DNA of 64,000 bases from Strobilurus pachycystidiatus (GCA_019915135.1 JAHLMK010000013.1:310001-374000); one strand, 5' to 3'. Shown: positions 1 to 11,278, counted from the first letter of the stretch. Made by a program: numbers and translations. The notes: generated from the sequence alone by a model not told the origin.

Positions 1-1173
1 AATTGTTGATCTCAACACACTCCGTAGTCTTTGGAACTACCGCGTTGGCATTGCTCGAGTGGGACCGCGACTGGACCCCGGAGCTGCTGAACATCACTAT
101 TGATTGGGAACATAGGTATGCTTTAGTTCCCGTTCAGTTGATAAATCCCAATCCTATTCGCAGCCATTTACTTACATATTTGCCAGACGTTCATCGTCAT
201 TGCCTCTTCGTCGAAACAAGGCAAAATGGCCGTCGTATTCAACACGAAAACTACGATGCATATGAACTTCTATGCGGACGGAATGCTCGTCATCCCTTAT
301 CCGATGTACACGTTTCATCACCGCGCATTGGCTCGCTATCCACATGTTATTGGTGCACGTCTCGCAATGGCTGTTGAATCGTTCCGATTCAGTATCTCAT
401 ATACTACGGCGCTCTGGAAAACAAAGTGTGGGCACGGTTGTCCGCGCAGTCGACGGACCATAAGTGGGTTTTCTGGTTGCATCGTCTTTGCCAAAAGTGT
501 GAAATTTGGCCAAAATGGCACGCCACACACGCTAGCTTGGTTAGGTAGCGAATTGAGCTACAGTTGGTGTTTCCATGGTACCTGCGCGAACAAACATTGT
601 ATATACTACAGGCCTAAACCTCGCGTCAATATTGTCCTGTAAATTGCTTTTTTTATTCATATATATTCGCGGCTTTGCGTTGCTCATCGTCGTCGTGCAC
701 TTATTGCTGCACGCATCCTTGTTTTAAATCGTTTGCAACCGGTCATGTGCCTAATATTTGGTGTAGTCGTTTCCATCGTTATCGGCGTGTCCACTGCTGA
801 TAATTGTCTGTACCTCGTACTGTTTTTGACATCAGTTTCACTGAACTCATGACCTGCTCCTGAGCAACTCCACCGGGCCCTAGAGAACGACAAAGAAGAC
901 GCTCACGGTTTGAAACCAAAAAATTCCATTTTGACGTGGCAACAAACACAAAAGAGATTCAAAGGTGACGAGGCGAGTTTTTTGGGCTCGTATGTGATTG
1001 GACAAGGCAAAATAAAATTCTCTGACCGACTACTCCTCGCACAAGGACCAGTGTTTTTTTTTTTTTTTTCTTTTTTTGATTTATACTTTTCCATGAAAGG
1101 TGCTTTGGGAATATGTGGTCTCCTTTTCTGCGGCGCTAGTGCACAATATCTCGAGAATCTGTCAATGATCAGG
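1..1173. other. Left-edge region, no gene assigned
   Basis: Open frames run from the left edge to about 642 on the plus strand, with an intron-like GT...AG stretch near 109-186, so the 3' end of a gene entering from outside the window is possible. No family is recognisable. A T-rich run lies at about 1053-1076. The dispersed repeat listed separately covers about 735-870. Nothing else is supported before the POLD4 stop codon at 1174. Confidence 0.3.
735..870 (+). repeat. Dispersed repeat, copy 1
   Basis: This stretch matches 15575-15722 in the same orientation with scattered mismatches, for example a shared run meaning 'ATATT(T/C)GGTGTAGTCG' and a shared 'TTTTGACATCAGTTTCACTGAA'-like block near the end. 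Read on the minus strand both copies keep a similar peptide pattern (FSE-D-VK-ST, then a P-T-T-T-PNI run), so the repeat may once have been coding. It belongs to no element class I can name. Confidence 0.6.
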
Positions 1174-1790
1174 TTAAGTATCCCATGTAAACGCTTGTGT
1201 GACTGGCACCTCCGCGGGTGGGTTCAACCCTAGATCATATGCCCTCTGCCATCGTTCTAAGCGAGATGCGCCAACGCAAGGTCCATATTTTGGCCATCTT
1301 TTGATGGTGTAAGAAAATTCCATCTTGTTTCGAAAGAACTTACAAATCAAAAGCCTTTAATATCGTGAGTACATTGTTGTTTTCTGGTGATACTGTAAAA
1401 GAGTTCGGTCAATCAATCGGTCAACTCGACGTGAATCCTTACCACCAGGAGCAATAACCCCATGCTCACTCAGACGTGTAAGGATATCTTTCCATCGCGG
1501 CAAATCTACATCGATGTCTTGATGCTATCAGTATGAAGACTGAGCCAAAACAAAAGAACTAAGATACCTGAATGTTGATTTTTGAATGATGGGACAGGTA
1601 ACAATTGTTCGGAATCAGAATCAGTGTGCACTTCTATGGGACGCTTGCAGCTGTATCCGTCGTTGATTGTGGATTTTCTAGGGGGATGTTTTTGACGGAG
1701 TACATTTGAACGGCGTTTTTGAACGGGAAAGGAAATAGTGGTTTGACTGGGATCCGGAAGCGCTGCCTTGTTCTTTTTTGAACGGGTCAT
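1174..1790 (-). CDS. POLD4: DNA polymerase delta subunit 4 (POLD4/Cdm1)
   Basis: Small accessory subunit of replicative DNA polymerase delta; in other eukaryotes it stabilises the complex and contacts PCNA. Four exons: 1790-1568, 1517-1443, 1392-1344 and 1297-1174, joined by introns of 50, 50 and 46 nt, giving 156 aa. The C-terminal half carries the family signature: ILKAFDL, then KYGPCVG, then SRLERWQRA, with LGLNPP near the end. The N-terminus is basic and disordered, with QTTISFPV resembling the degenerate PCNA-binding stretch of the human subunit. I chose the ATG at 1790 rather than the upstream one at 1814 because it gives the usual MxRxKK start. Exon joins are inferred but keep frame and restore the conserved block exactly, so the call is firm. 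Confidence 0.93.
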
Positions 1791-2229
1791 GCTTATAGTG
1801 AGGGAAGGAAACAAGTGCAGGTTGTGAGTTCTCCGAGGAATTAGGAGTTGGGAACCGACGGGCCGTAGCCCCGGGGTGTAAATGTTGATCTCCGAACTGT
1901 TCTAATTGCGAACCTAAAAATTCATACGTTAGAGTTAAAAGCTAAAAAGATATGACGTTATACGAATTCTCGGTTTGAGGTGTTGTGTTTCTATAAAAGC
2001 GAGGAAACAGAAAGCAATGAGTCGGATGGAGTCAGATGATTTTAGGAAGTATGATAAATTGATCGTTAAGCAACTCGTGCCCAAGTGATCGACGTCCGTG
2101 TAATTTCTTAGTGTCCGTCAGCGTCTGTCAGTCTCTGTCATCTTTGTCAATGATAGATGATGCCCTTGCCGAAAAAACTTGATTAAATGCGCACAATGAA
2201 GATCAAGACATTAGACTACAAATGACAAA
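1791..2229. other. Intergenic, 5' of POLD4
   Basis: No gene is seen. Positions 2098-2160 hold a cluster of TGTC/GTCAG repeats which, read on the minus strand toward POLD4, becomes repeated TGAC/CTGAC units. A comparable CTGA cluster precedes POLD2 (see that entry). Confidence 0.4.
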
Positions 2230-3031
2230 CTATTCAATAAGGTATCCTGGGTTGGAAACTTCTTCTCTTCGGAATTGATCAGACAAAACAGCTTCGGAAA
2301 GACTGGCCTGATTGGCGGAAAGATCATGTGTGACAAGAATTGGAATGTACATCTCTGTCAAAATAAGAGTCATCATTGGGTCTTGAGCGACACGACTCTG
2401 GGCGAAGTACGACGCCGCAAACCTAATTATCATGAAGATCAGTATCTAAGGAAATTTGGACAAATTAGATCTTACTCAAACACGGCTGTGTCCACCTGTG
2501 GTGTCGATTTCATCAACGATGTGGGAGTACCATCTGTCGCCAATAAGAAAACTACAAGGTTACCGTACCACCCATCATGGCCAGACATGGTAGACGATAT
2601 GATCCGATTACGAGGTAAATCCACTTTTGACTTGCCATGGAAGCCTTGATAACGGCAGAAAGCTACAACAGCGATGTCGTCACCGACTTTGATTCGTTCA
2701 AAGGCTCCGGCTTTATACCAGAATCCGTGGACGTAATGGCGAATAGCGTTGACAGCGGCAAATTCTGGATGTTGGGAATCCAAAGTCGGACATTGCAGGA
2801 TTGGCAAGTAGACTGGCGTAGGGTCCCATGATAAAGCGCCGTAGCATAATCCTTCAATGGCGAAATATTGCTAGGATTGGCCGATGTAAACATTAAACCA
2901 AGAGAGACAAAAAAAAAAAAAATGGATGTTGCGTTCACACTCACCGGCTGCTTGTGTCTTTGATCATCGAATCTAGCCCGCATTTCTTTACATTTTTCAT
3001 CGATGGATCGAGCAGAGCTTGGGACCGACAT
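2230..3031 (-). CDS. Hypothetical protein, 224 aa
   Basis: Three exons (3031-2945, 2870-2476, 2422-2230) with good GT...AG introns give a continuous 224-aa reading frame. I recognise no domain. The N-terminus is charged (SIDEKCKEMRARFDD), the middle is rich in aromatic residues, and the C-terminal part looks helical and ends GYLIE. The second intron ends at ATAATTAG after a CTGAT branch-like motif. The gene is head to head with the F-box gene, with 102 bp between the start codons, so they probably share a promoter. Existence is supported by the frame-preserving introns; function is unknown. Confidence 0.6.
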
Positions 3032-3133
3032 ATTGTCCTTGTCGATGTATGAGGAAGGATGGTATTATCCCAACATTGATTCGTATCGATCAAACGGTAC
3101 CCGATCACTATATAAAGCCCATCCCATGTCTGA

Positions 3134-4440
3134 ATGACGATTATGCCTCTCATCTTATCACCTGGAGCGACCGAACCCCCCATTCCCTTGGAATTGACCC
3201 TCGCCATGATCAACCTCGTGAAAGGGGATCGTGAGACGTTGCTTTCGCTGTCTTTAGTGACTCACGGCTTTCGCTTCTTGGTTTTACCAGAAGTGTTTAG
3301 AAATATGGTCATTGGCCATAGTGATGATGTCGAGGGTTGGAAAGAGCTCTTCATCGCCAATCCCAGAATCCTCCCAATGATTCAAAACTTCACGTTCACG
3401 GCGACACATCACCGCGAGCTGCGTCTCGAAGACGATCATTATGAAACCATTTCCTCTTGGTTGTCCTCTAACGCTCCGGCCTTGGACACCTTGTCGCTGG
3501 ACGGCCTATCCGATCACAATTCCGCCATGCACCGCGTCGTGAATCTCGGCATCCGTTTCCGCAAGCTTGTACTTACGAGTTGCCGTCTTGACGTGGGCAC
3601 CATGGAACTTTTATTCTTCCCTGGAAAAGCATGGGACACCTTCATAGCTGAAGATACTCGTTTCAACCTCGCAGGCGATGCCCTCCACAATGATTGTTTC
3701 ACAAATGTCCAGTGCATTCATTTGACTACGAACAGTGACCTCTTTGTCGACTTCTTGAACTCGGGTTTATCCCGTTGTTTCAATATGATCGCCACTGTCA
3801 GCTGCTTCACCCTCAATCTTGATCACGATCAATGGGGACTCGGAGAGGACTTGGGTCATTTTACCTCTCATTGTCAATTAGTGCGCGATCTTTATTTAGA
3901 AATGGACACAGGTGAGCTCGGATTTCGGTTTAACGCTTTTGCTGAAATCATATAGGCACTACGTGCGACTGGGATCTCGTCAGTCTCGCGTCGATGACGC
4001 AGCTTCAGAGTCTGCATGTCTCCCTTTCTGTGGATGACCTCGATGACTTCTTGGAGTTTCTGGTCAAATCCAAAAGTCCTTCCTTAAGGTCGTTGGTCAT
4101 GGTCATCACAGATCGGGGTTCTTGGCCAGAGATACTATGGTCGAAACTGAATAGAGCCCTTCTGGACGCGGACACCTTTCCAGCTCTGTTCGAGTTGAAA
4201 ATCTTCTACGGGTATGTTCGCCCCAATTCTGTTTACGAGATGGCCGATTGGGAGCCGTTGTCTCCGGAGCACCTGGGAGTATGGGCGGATGAAGTTAAAG
4301 ACGAATTGCGCGAACTCGCCAATCGCGCGGAATTGACGATCAAAGCTGCCCCAAAACTATATTTAATCGACGGTAAGAAATCTTCGGTTCGTCAAAACGG
4401 TGCCCTGATCGAATTTATAGCTCCTAATTGTTGTCATTAG
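3134..4440 (+). CDS. F-box/LRR-like protein
   Basis: Two exons, 3134-3911 and 3956-4440, give 420 aa. Residues about 14-55 read as a degenerate basidiomycete F-box (IPLELTLAM...LLSLSLVTHGFR...LPEVFRNM), followed by leucine-rich segments such as LDTLSLDGL, FRKLVLTSCRL and LRSLVMVI that suggest LRR-like repeats. Such proteins are usually substrate adaptors of SCF ubiquitin ligases; no substrate can be inferred. TATATAAAG lies about 25 bp upstream of the ATG. The intron has a clean GTGAGC donor and ATATAG acceptor. The F-box is weak, so the call rests on overall pattern. Confidence 0.65.
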
Positions 4441-4509
4441 ACTGACCCACATCTGACTTCAATTGACTTATTACATGAAATTTTGCTTACTACTTCACAC
4501 CCGTCTATC

Positions 4510-5568
4510 ATGTCTGCTGTTTTCGGCTACTTGAACATGGATGACCAGCACATATCTTGCGTTGAGAGCACGGCCGATGGTATTTCGACTCCTCGCCACG
4601 GTGACTGGGTGCCACACGACACCGATAAAATATTTTCGAATTCCATGAATTTGTGCGTCCTATTTTCATTGCAAACCGCCGTCGGACTAAGGCAAAATAG
4701 GACATTTCCTCCTTGGAGATTTTACGAGACGTTTGTACACGAACGAGTAATGTCTATTTTATTTTATTCCTTTACGCTGCTCATACGATACAATCAGGTA
4801 CCGGCATGGGAATGTCGAGTGACGGCCTGGGTGGTACGCGAATCCGAAGGGGCCTTGGTCAATTTGCCTGCTGAATACACCAAACATCTGTACACTCGTC
4901 TCGATATCACCGGCGTCATGATCACTCCATATGCATTCGAGCTGTTGACAGTATCAGGATGCCCAACAGCAACACAATACGGCGTCGTGATATCGTCAGA
5001 TCAACGCGGTAATCCGCTTGCACTAGTCATCAAACACAGTCCTTTCTGGAACCGATGCGTTGTCTGCTTGACGACTAGCGAAGGGAACGCTATCACGACC
5101 CAAGTCCAGCACATTCTACAGCGTTACATTGCTTCGGCTTCGGCAGCAACAACGTCGGCGCAACCTCTGGTCAGCCAACCCTGGTCTAGACGTCAAGTAT
5201 TGGCTACGGACAAAGTTTGTGTTCCCCTCAAACTCAGGTCAAGATTAACATATTTCCAGTATGCGGAACGATGGGCTTTCTCAGTCAGAGTATATCTCAA
5301 AACTGGAACACAAGAGCGTGTCGTTCGGGTGCGATGCGATCATCACTCTACGCAATGTTCCACTTTGTTCTTACGACATTTGGTCTCGGACGCGTTCTAC
5401 GCCCACCAATGTAGATTTGCACATATAGCTTTTTCTGTTTTTTCCGCAGACAACGGGCACAGCATGGTAATAGTGAAGCACAAACTTGGAATCTACGCAA
5501 ATGTATTGGACATACTGGATGAAGACCTAGATATGATCGAAAAAATGCACGCGACACTAGCCACATAA
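4510..5568 (+). CDS. Orphan protein, tandem copy 1 (304 aa)
   Basis: Four exons (4510-4652, 4701-4746, 4798-5214, 5260-5568) give 304 aa. I recognise no family. It is clearly paralogous to the next gene: shared blocks include the W-x-C-R-V-x-A-W-x-V segment, G-x-(L/I)-x-N-L-P-A, YGV-x-IS near the middle, a QPWS/SPWS-x-RR-V-L motif just before the last intron and an RHLVSD/RNIVSD block in the last exon. The copies share two intron positions; this copy has one more, after VHER, that the neighbour lacks. The codons CAA-T followed by GTAGATTT...CGCAG in the last exon look like an intron, but the alignment is better if read through. Cytosolic by appearance: no signal peptide or membrane segment. 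Confidence 0.65.
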   Translation: MSAVFGYLNMDDQHISCVESTADGISTPRHGDWVPHDTDKIFSNSMNLCVLFSLQTAVGLRQNRTFPPWRFYETFVHERVMSILFYSFTLLIRYNQVPAWECRVTAWVVRESEGALVNLPAEYTKHLYTRLDITGVMITPYAFELLTVSGCPTATQYGVVISSDQRGNPLALVIKHSPFWNRCVVCLTTSEGNAITTQVQHILQRYIASASAATTSAQPLVSQPWSRRQVLATDKVCVPLKLRSRLTYFQYAERWAFSVRVYLKTGTQERVVRVRCDHHSTQCSTLFLRHLVSDAFYAHQCRFAHIAFSVFSADNGHSMVIVKHKLGIYANVLDILDEDLDMIEKMHATLAT

Positions 5569-5651
5569 AAATGACTTACGTACGACATAAAAAAATTGCG
5601 TCTAAGCACCCCCGTGATTGGTTTCTAAGCCTTTACGTCTTTCTTTTTGTC

Positions 5652-6641
5652 ATGATGCCCTCAGGCAGCGAATTCCATTATGCCATGGATAGCTTCACCA
5701 ACAGGAAGCATGCACTGTGTGTTTACACAGGAGGCGACAGCATTTGCACAGCACCTAGAAACGGGCCCTTGGCTTGCTACGAGAGGCCGTGAGTAAATTC
5801 TCGGTGCTGCATATTATCTTATACAAATACTCGCACAGCTCTTTGCCTACTCTGAGATTCTGGCGTATCTTGGTTCGGCCCAAGGTTCGTTGGAGCTGTC
5901 GAGTTCTAGCTTGGTGGGTGGGACGATTCAACGAAGGCCCAATAAACCTACCGGCGACATACACATGTGCGAGGGCGACCCGACTGGATGTGACACATGT
6001 CATGCAAGATGTGCTCAGCCTGCATCTGGTGACAGTCCCGTCTTGCCCAGACGATGAGGAATATGGTGTCGCGATATCATTAACTCCGAGGGGGGAACCG
6101 ATCGCGTTAGTCTTCAGACATTGCCCGATGCGCGGACGTGCGATTATCAACTTGACTCGTCAAAATGGAGAAGCAGTTACAGCCACAGCGCGCGGCCTTC
6201 TCCAATGTCACGGACCCTCCTACTGTTCACCGCCCTACAAAGAAAAACCAATTCTCGCGAGCCCTTGGTCAGAACGTCGTGTTTTATCCACTGACGATGT
6301 ATGTTTGCCATTTTGAAACTTAAAAACTCTCACCCACCCCTTTTCCACAGTACGTCGGCAAATGGCCATTCACAATATGTGTATTCAAAAGAACACAAGA
6401 GGATTCGGGAATTGTTCGTGTCCCATGCGATCGGGATGGCGCATTACGTTGCAGTGTCGACTTGAGAAATATAGTTTCCGACCCTATATTCCTCCGCGAC
6501 GTGATTCTCGACGGCTTTGCTTTCTCGTGGTTCACATGGAGCGGAGGCGGGATCCTGGTGCTGAAACAGAGACTAGAACCTTCAGGCTATTTGATAGACA
6601 TTGATCTTGACGATGTGGAGGCCCTTCAAGTGGGGAAATAA
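5652..6641 (+). CDS. Orphan protein, tandem copy 2 (295 aa)
   Basis: Three exons (5652-5788, 5839-6298, 6351-6641) give 295 aa, about the length of the preceding paralogue (304 aa). Exon 2 starts with SLPTLRFWRILVRPK, equivalent to TFPPWRFYETFVHER in copy 1, and runs without the intron copy 1 has at that point. The last exon begins YVGKWPF where copy 1 has YAERWAF. The two genes lie head to tail with 83 bp between them, a local duplication that has diverged strongly. No domain is recognised. Two in-frame ATGs open the gene (5652, 5655). Confidence 0.65.
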
Positions 6642-6789
6642 TGTCATTGGTGTTAATTCATTCAGTCAATGATTCGCGGGGGTCATTATCCAAGTCAGTC
6701 ATTATAGACTGGATGACTTGTGCGCTATTGCGGAATATCGGAGGGAATTTCATGGTAAATATGGACAAACACATTGGACCGCAACCACC

Positions 6790-8213
6790 ATGAGCGAACA
6801 AGAAAGACAGGTCTGTCTGTGTAGAATAAAATCCGGACATCACACTGACAATTTCTCAGAATTGGCAAAACGTGAGGTACAGCGCTCCATACGACAAATG
6901 CCCGCCTGACTTTATAGTTTCGCGCTTTATTGTTAGACTCAATTCGAAGACCCGAGGCGGATGCTCCTCTAGAAGGCCTCTGGTTGAGTGACCTGCGTGA
7001 TTTGGCTTCGAAGCTATCACCCGATGACATGGAACGTGCTCGCGCTGAAGCGGGGGAAAGAATTTGGGTCCACTTAGTTTTTTTAGGGGTCAGGAAGGAC
7101 GGTCGCAAAATGTCACGTCAATTGGACGGGAGACTTCAAATCTCGGGTACCGATATTTCGAACTGGGACCTTTTCCCTTCCGTTCGCGATGAAACGGTGA
7201 TTTCCCGTTCATTGTCAAATTGAGGCATCCCTGATTCTGAATTACAAGTGTGGGACGTGTCTCAACAAAAGTGTATGTGAACATACCGCTGCGGCAAGAA
7301 AGGGAAAAAAATGTCGCGAATGTCATCTTCAATTGAAGGCTTGTCGGACGCCTGCCGAGGACAAGGACAAACCGTCTCTCCAAGCCCGTCCAAGCGCAGA
7401 GACATCTAAACCGAGGCCAGGACCTAAACAGGTTTGTTATCTTGCGTCTTCTCCCTCGCCCAACTCAAATGCAACGTCTAAGTGTTCATCGGACATACTT
7501 ATCGCTGTATCCGAATTGCCGAAAGCGGGCCGCGAGAAAATAACAATCACAGACGGTACATCCTCTAAACTTTTTATCGAACCTGTTAAGCTCAACTAAA
7601 ACTAGATGCAGCCAAGAATAAGGTGCAACCTTTGCATCTCAAAAAGAAAGGAACGCAGAAACCATCCTCTTGTGGAAGTCTCCCATCCGGAGCGGATGAT
7701 GAAAAGAGGCTTCCTTTTGTGCCAAGTCTGAAGTTGAAGCGTGGGGACGAAGATGGGAAACCTGCAAGCCCCTCGAAAAGACTTCGCACAGTCCAAGATA
7801 TCGAGGGCAACACTGAAGACCCCGTTAACGTCAATGCTGTCATTGAGGAGGATGCGGGCCGAAACTCTGAAATGGCCACTGCGAGTTTTGGTCTTCATGT
7901 CGAAACTGGAACAATTATTGACAACACAGATATCAACATTCGGCGAAATGATGACGCCTACCGCCAGCAACATCTCGAGCTCCCGACGCCCCAACTCCCA
8001 CGTTTAACAAGGATTGATGTCGCAGCCGAGTATAAAATCCTACATGAAGCTGCAATTCATATGTTGGGTGAGGTGCAGCAAGTAAACGCTGAAGTTGTCG
8101 AGCAGAGACAAATTCAAGCCAGCTTTCACCATTTGTCGCTACGGAATCTTGATCAAATGAGGGATGCATACAAATACTTGATGAAGAGTGCTCGTTACAA
8201 TATCTTGGATTGA
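6790..8213 (+). CDS. Zinc-cluster family protein A (type I, 408 aa)
   Basis: Five exons: 6790-6810, 6860-6871 (12 nt), 6918-7196, 7249-7555, 7606-8213. The protein opens with a short leader, then a 93-codon exon (FRALLLD...GERIWVHLV...DISNWDLFPSVR), then a six-cysteine cluster C-x2-C-x5-C-x11-C-x2-C-x6-C that starts exactly at exon 4. A basic proline-rich stretch (KPRPGPKQ) sits where the sister gene at 22.5-26.8 kb has an AT-hook. The tail is acidic then coiled-coil (MLGEVQQVNAEVVEQRQI) and ends in a motif shared with that gene. The spacing is close to Zn2Cys6 DNA-binding clusters, but those are normally N-terminal. A nuclear regulatory role is inference only. The gene ends 219 bp before POLD2. 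Confidence 0.7.
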
Positions 8214-8309
8214 CGCTACGCAGATGACGGTATCTCGTAAATTTTCGTATCAATTTAACTTTTTCTTTTCAATGATGAATGTTCACTGGTGATCCTCGAC
8301 AATGCAAAC

Positions 8310-8380
8310 GTTCGGATACTGACTATGAGTGTACTGACCAATGCTGATGTGCACTGATGGACACTGACGGTCACTGAAAC
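8310..8380 (+). promoter_or_regulatory. CTGA-repeat cluster upstream of POLD2
   Basis: Between the stop of the zinc-cluster gene and POLD2 there are about six CTGA/CTGAC units in 65 bp, including GGACACTGACGGTCACTGA. The POLD4 5' flank (2098-2160) carries a similar cluster on its coding strand. Shared regulation of the two polymerase subunits is a guess from this resemblance. Confidence 0.3.
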
Positions 8381-8432
8381 AATTTTGAACTCCGCATCCG
8401 AACGCATCCGCTGGTTTCCCTCTCCCATCGAC

Positions 8433-9894
8433 ATGCTGCCGTCTTTTAATACGGGTACACCCACATTCTCTTCCCAATACGCGAATGTGTATTTTTATAG
8501 GCTCAGTCGTCTCAGACCCCAAGTCAGTAACGCGGCGGTTGTAAAATGGTGCACGGAACAAACAGGTTTGTCTCGTCGGCCGTTGGCGTTTTCTTTATTA
8601 ATTGCAAGCAGATCCTCCGATGCTCGTAGAGCGTCTCATTGATGTACAGCCATCTGTTTCCTGTGTCATCGTTGGTACTCTTTTCGTGGATTCGCCATTA
8701 AAACCCGACGCTCGAGAACAAGTAATTGCTAATGTTGGTCTCAAATCGTATATCGTCGGATTCATAGAAGCTGACTCCATTAGAATGGTAAACTCGGCAC
8801 GGCGTGGGCTGATACTTATTATTCGGAGCTCTCCAGTATTTGGGTGGAGGACGAGAGCGCTCGTCTGGCTTGTTCTATGATATCTCGTCTCAAAGTTCCC
8901 TTGGTGACTGGTTGTGTGATTGGACTCCTTGGCGTTTTGAAACACGACGGGAACTTCTACGTAGCAGATGCTGTTCTTGCTGGATTACCTGATCCTTTCC
9001 CCTCTCCAGTCGCAACAACTGGTATGTTCTATCTTGTTTTCCTCAGTTATTCGTTCAATTGATTGAAATTTGAGTTGATACAAATCGCAAAGCCTCGTTA
9101 ATAATCATGGGCGGCATTCGTGTCGGGGATTTGGATAAAGAAGGTCATAAATGGTCCCTAGCCGTTGATTGGATTCTCCAAGTTTGTTCTTCATTCTTAT
9201 AACCGCCTTGTCTGAATCATCTACAGAATATCGATTGTGTTCATTCGGTCCTGTTGGTTGGAGGTTCTTTTCTTTTGCACTCGGTAACACATTACATATG
9301 ATCCGTTCGAGTTTCTGATTCTTATTTTCCCAGGCAACGGGTGTCTCTGCTTTTCGCCATCAGTTGTCGCGCCTGCTTCCGGTGCTTCCTGTTCATATTA
9401 TGCCCGGTGACGTCGATGGCTCCAGCGCACTTTTACCACAACCTGCGTTTCCTCGATTTCTGTTTCAAGATCAACAGCAATGCCCAAATTTGTCTCTCTT
9501 GACCGATCCCTCCTACATCTCCATCTCCGGTCAACATCGAACACTTGTTGCTCTTGTCCATTCTGGACGAGCAATCCACGATCTCGTCAAGTATACTGAT
9601 GGTGGCGATACCATTCTTGACTTGTTGCAGTATACCCTCTGTTGCAGGCATTTAGCGCCGTCGTCACCGGACACATTGCCTTCTCCACCGTTCTTCAGCA
9701 ACGACCCATTCATCGTTCCCTTTTGTCCAGATGTCTACATCGTGGGTGGGCAGAGCTTGTTTAGTACCAAAACTTTAGAATTGACAGGTGGACGTCAATG
9801 TCGCCTTCTCACTATACCGGATTTTACATCCTCGCATACAATTGTTTCTTTAGACTTAGATACTTCGGAAGTGCGAGCACATCAGCTGAATTGA
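8433..9894 (+). CDS. POLD2: DNA polymerase delta subunit 2 (POLD2/Cdc1/Pol31)
   Basis: Regulatory B-subunit of polymerase delta, bridging the catalytic subunit and the third subunit; it has an OB fold and an inactive phosphoesterase domain. Exons as read: 8433-8565, 8612-8721, 8768-8787, 8837-9021, 9093-9181, 9227-9283, 9334-9894, about 384 aa. Family blocks in order: QYANVYFYRL near the start, VGTLFVDSPLKP, VEDESARL, VADAVLAGLP, LLVGGSFLLHSATG, LPVHIMPGDVDGSSALLPQ, then DPFIVPFCPDVYIVGGQ and LLTIPDF near the end. The stretch 8722-8836 is the weak point: the 20-nt exon is provisional and the protein is slightly short there. The rest is unmistakable. Confidence 0.9.
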
Positions 9895-10184
9895 TCTTGT
9901 CAATCTTTGCAGTAGTCGACAGTGAATTCGTCACTTGAATCATCGTTTTAGAAACATTGTTGTTTGTCACCGCAGTCATTGATCTTGGATAACACTTTGC
10001 CCGGATAAGATCCACATTAGCAGCCGGACACGTGTTTAATGCCCACGCGGCCGACGAAATTCAGCTGGTTTCAGGTGTGACTATATTTGGGCCGAGAGAT
10101 GGCAAAACTTGAAACCCACGGGGTTTATACTTATGCAACGTCAGTATATCCCTTTCCATTTCCTCTGCTACTTGTCTTACTGAC
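9895..10184. other. Intergenic between POLD2 and BTB gene
   Basis: About 290 bp, AT-rich in the first half, with no coding signal. It must hold the POLD2 3' end and the BTB promoter. Confidence 0.4.
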
Positions 10185-11278
10185 ATGGCCGAAACCCGGG
10201 GGGTCGCCAAAAAACGTAGACTGGACGAGCTCGCAGAGCCTCCGCTTGTGTATGAGCGAGACTCGGAATTTTGGTTTCCAGACGGAAATATCATCCTTGT
10301 CAGCAACAGGTCTGGCGCGTATCCGTCTTGGTATGCCGATAACGAAGCATGCCAGTCAAGGCGTCAAACCCCAATTGGATGTTGCGTCCATCGCGGCGTC
10401 CTCGCCATGCATTCCGCCTTTTTCAAAGACATGTTTGAATTGGCTACCGCCCCGCTCCATCCGGATTCCAATCCAGAACATTCGATCTCTCTGTGCACAA
10501 TTCTCCCTCTGGATGACAATATTGATCAACTACGCATGCTGTTGCGGTTGATGTACCAATTCAGGTGCGTAATTATTTTCAGGTTGATTCTCGTCGTCGT
10601 ACCTGACATTGAAGCAGATACTTTCAACCAACCAAGGATTCCTTACGGTATAGAGCCCTCGCCGATATGATGGACGTGACAACCAAATATCTTTGTCCAG
10701 CATTCCAGCAGTCGATAAGCGAGCATCTCAAGTCTATTTATCCTTCGGACAGGAAGACTTTTAGCGACCAAATGAGTGATGCTTCAGGAATAATACGGCG
10801 CGGCGACATGGCGATCTGGGCTGTTTCTGTCGCACGTAAGGAAAATCTCCCTACTTTATTGCCCTCCGCTATCTATGCGGCTTCTCTTCTGCCAGTCGCA
10901 GAATACCCTCATACGGATTTGCACGGCTTAGACGCACACGCCCTAATCCTTGGTCGAGAAGCGCTTACCCGGGCCGTCATACAGGATGGATGGGCTTGGA
11001 TTGGAGACGTGGATTCTGGAAGATGCAACCAACACCACTGCCGCAGTACGCGTGTGACCATCTCTCAGCGTCTGCTCAAAAATGCTATCGATTTCGCGAT
11101 GGAGGCTTTCATCCGGCCCATGCCGCATACAATGACAAAATTTTGGGCTGGGAGACAACTGCCGGAGGAAGGCAAAGTGTGCGAGGACTGCTGGGAGGAA
11201 TGGTCCGAAGACGAAGAAAAGGCATATGATAGGATATGGTCTAGTATTCTGACTTTGTTCAAACTGGGCCCCGCCTAA
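10185..11278 (+). CDS. BTB/POZ domain protein, 346 aa
   Basis: Two exons, 10185-10564 and 10618-11278. The N-terminal part reads as the short agaricomycete BTB type: FWFPDGNIIL at residue about 28, VHRGVLAMHSAFFKDMFEL in the middle of the domain, then LPLDDNIDQLRMLLRLMYQF before the intron. The second exon continues as an alpha-helical region with RYRALADMMDVTTKYLCPAF and a C-terminal cluster CEDCWEEW. BTB domains mediate dimerisation and often link substrates to Cul3 ligases; no specific partner is visible. There may be one more intron around 10310-10360, where the frame stays open but the alignment to the family loosens. Confidence 0.82.

Noticed and set aside
5417..5449. Extra intron with a strong pyrimidine tract in the last exon of tandem copy 1
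   Set aside because: Reading through aligns better with copy 2 (IAFSVFS versus FAFSWFT), so I kept the exon whole.
7433..7605. Intron starting at GGACCTAAACAG/GTTTGT in gene A
   Set aside because: It would put the last exon out of frame; the donor at 7556 keeps frame and gives an ordinary 50-nt intron.
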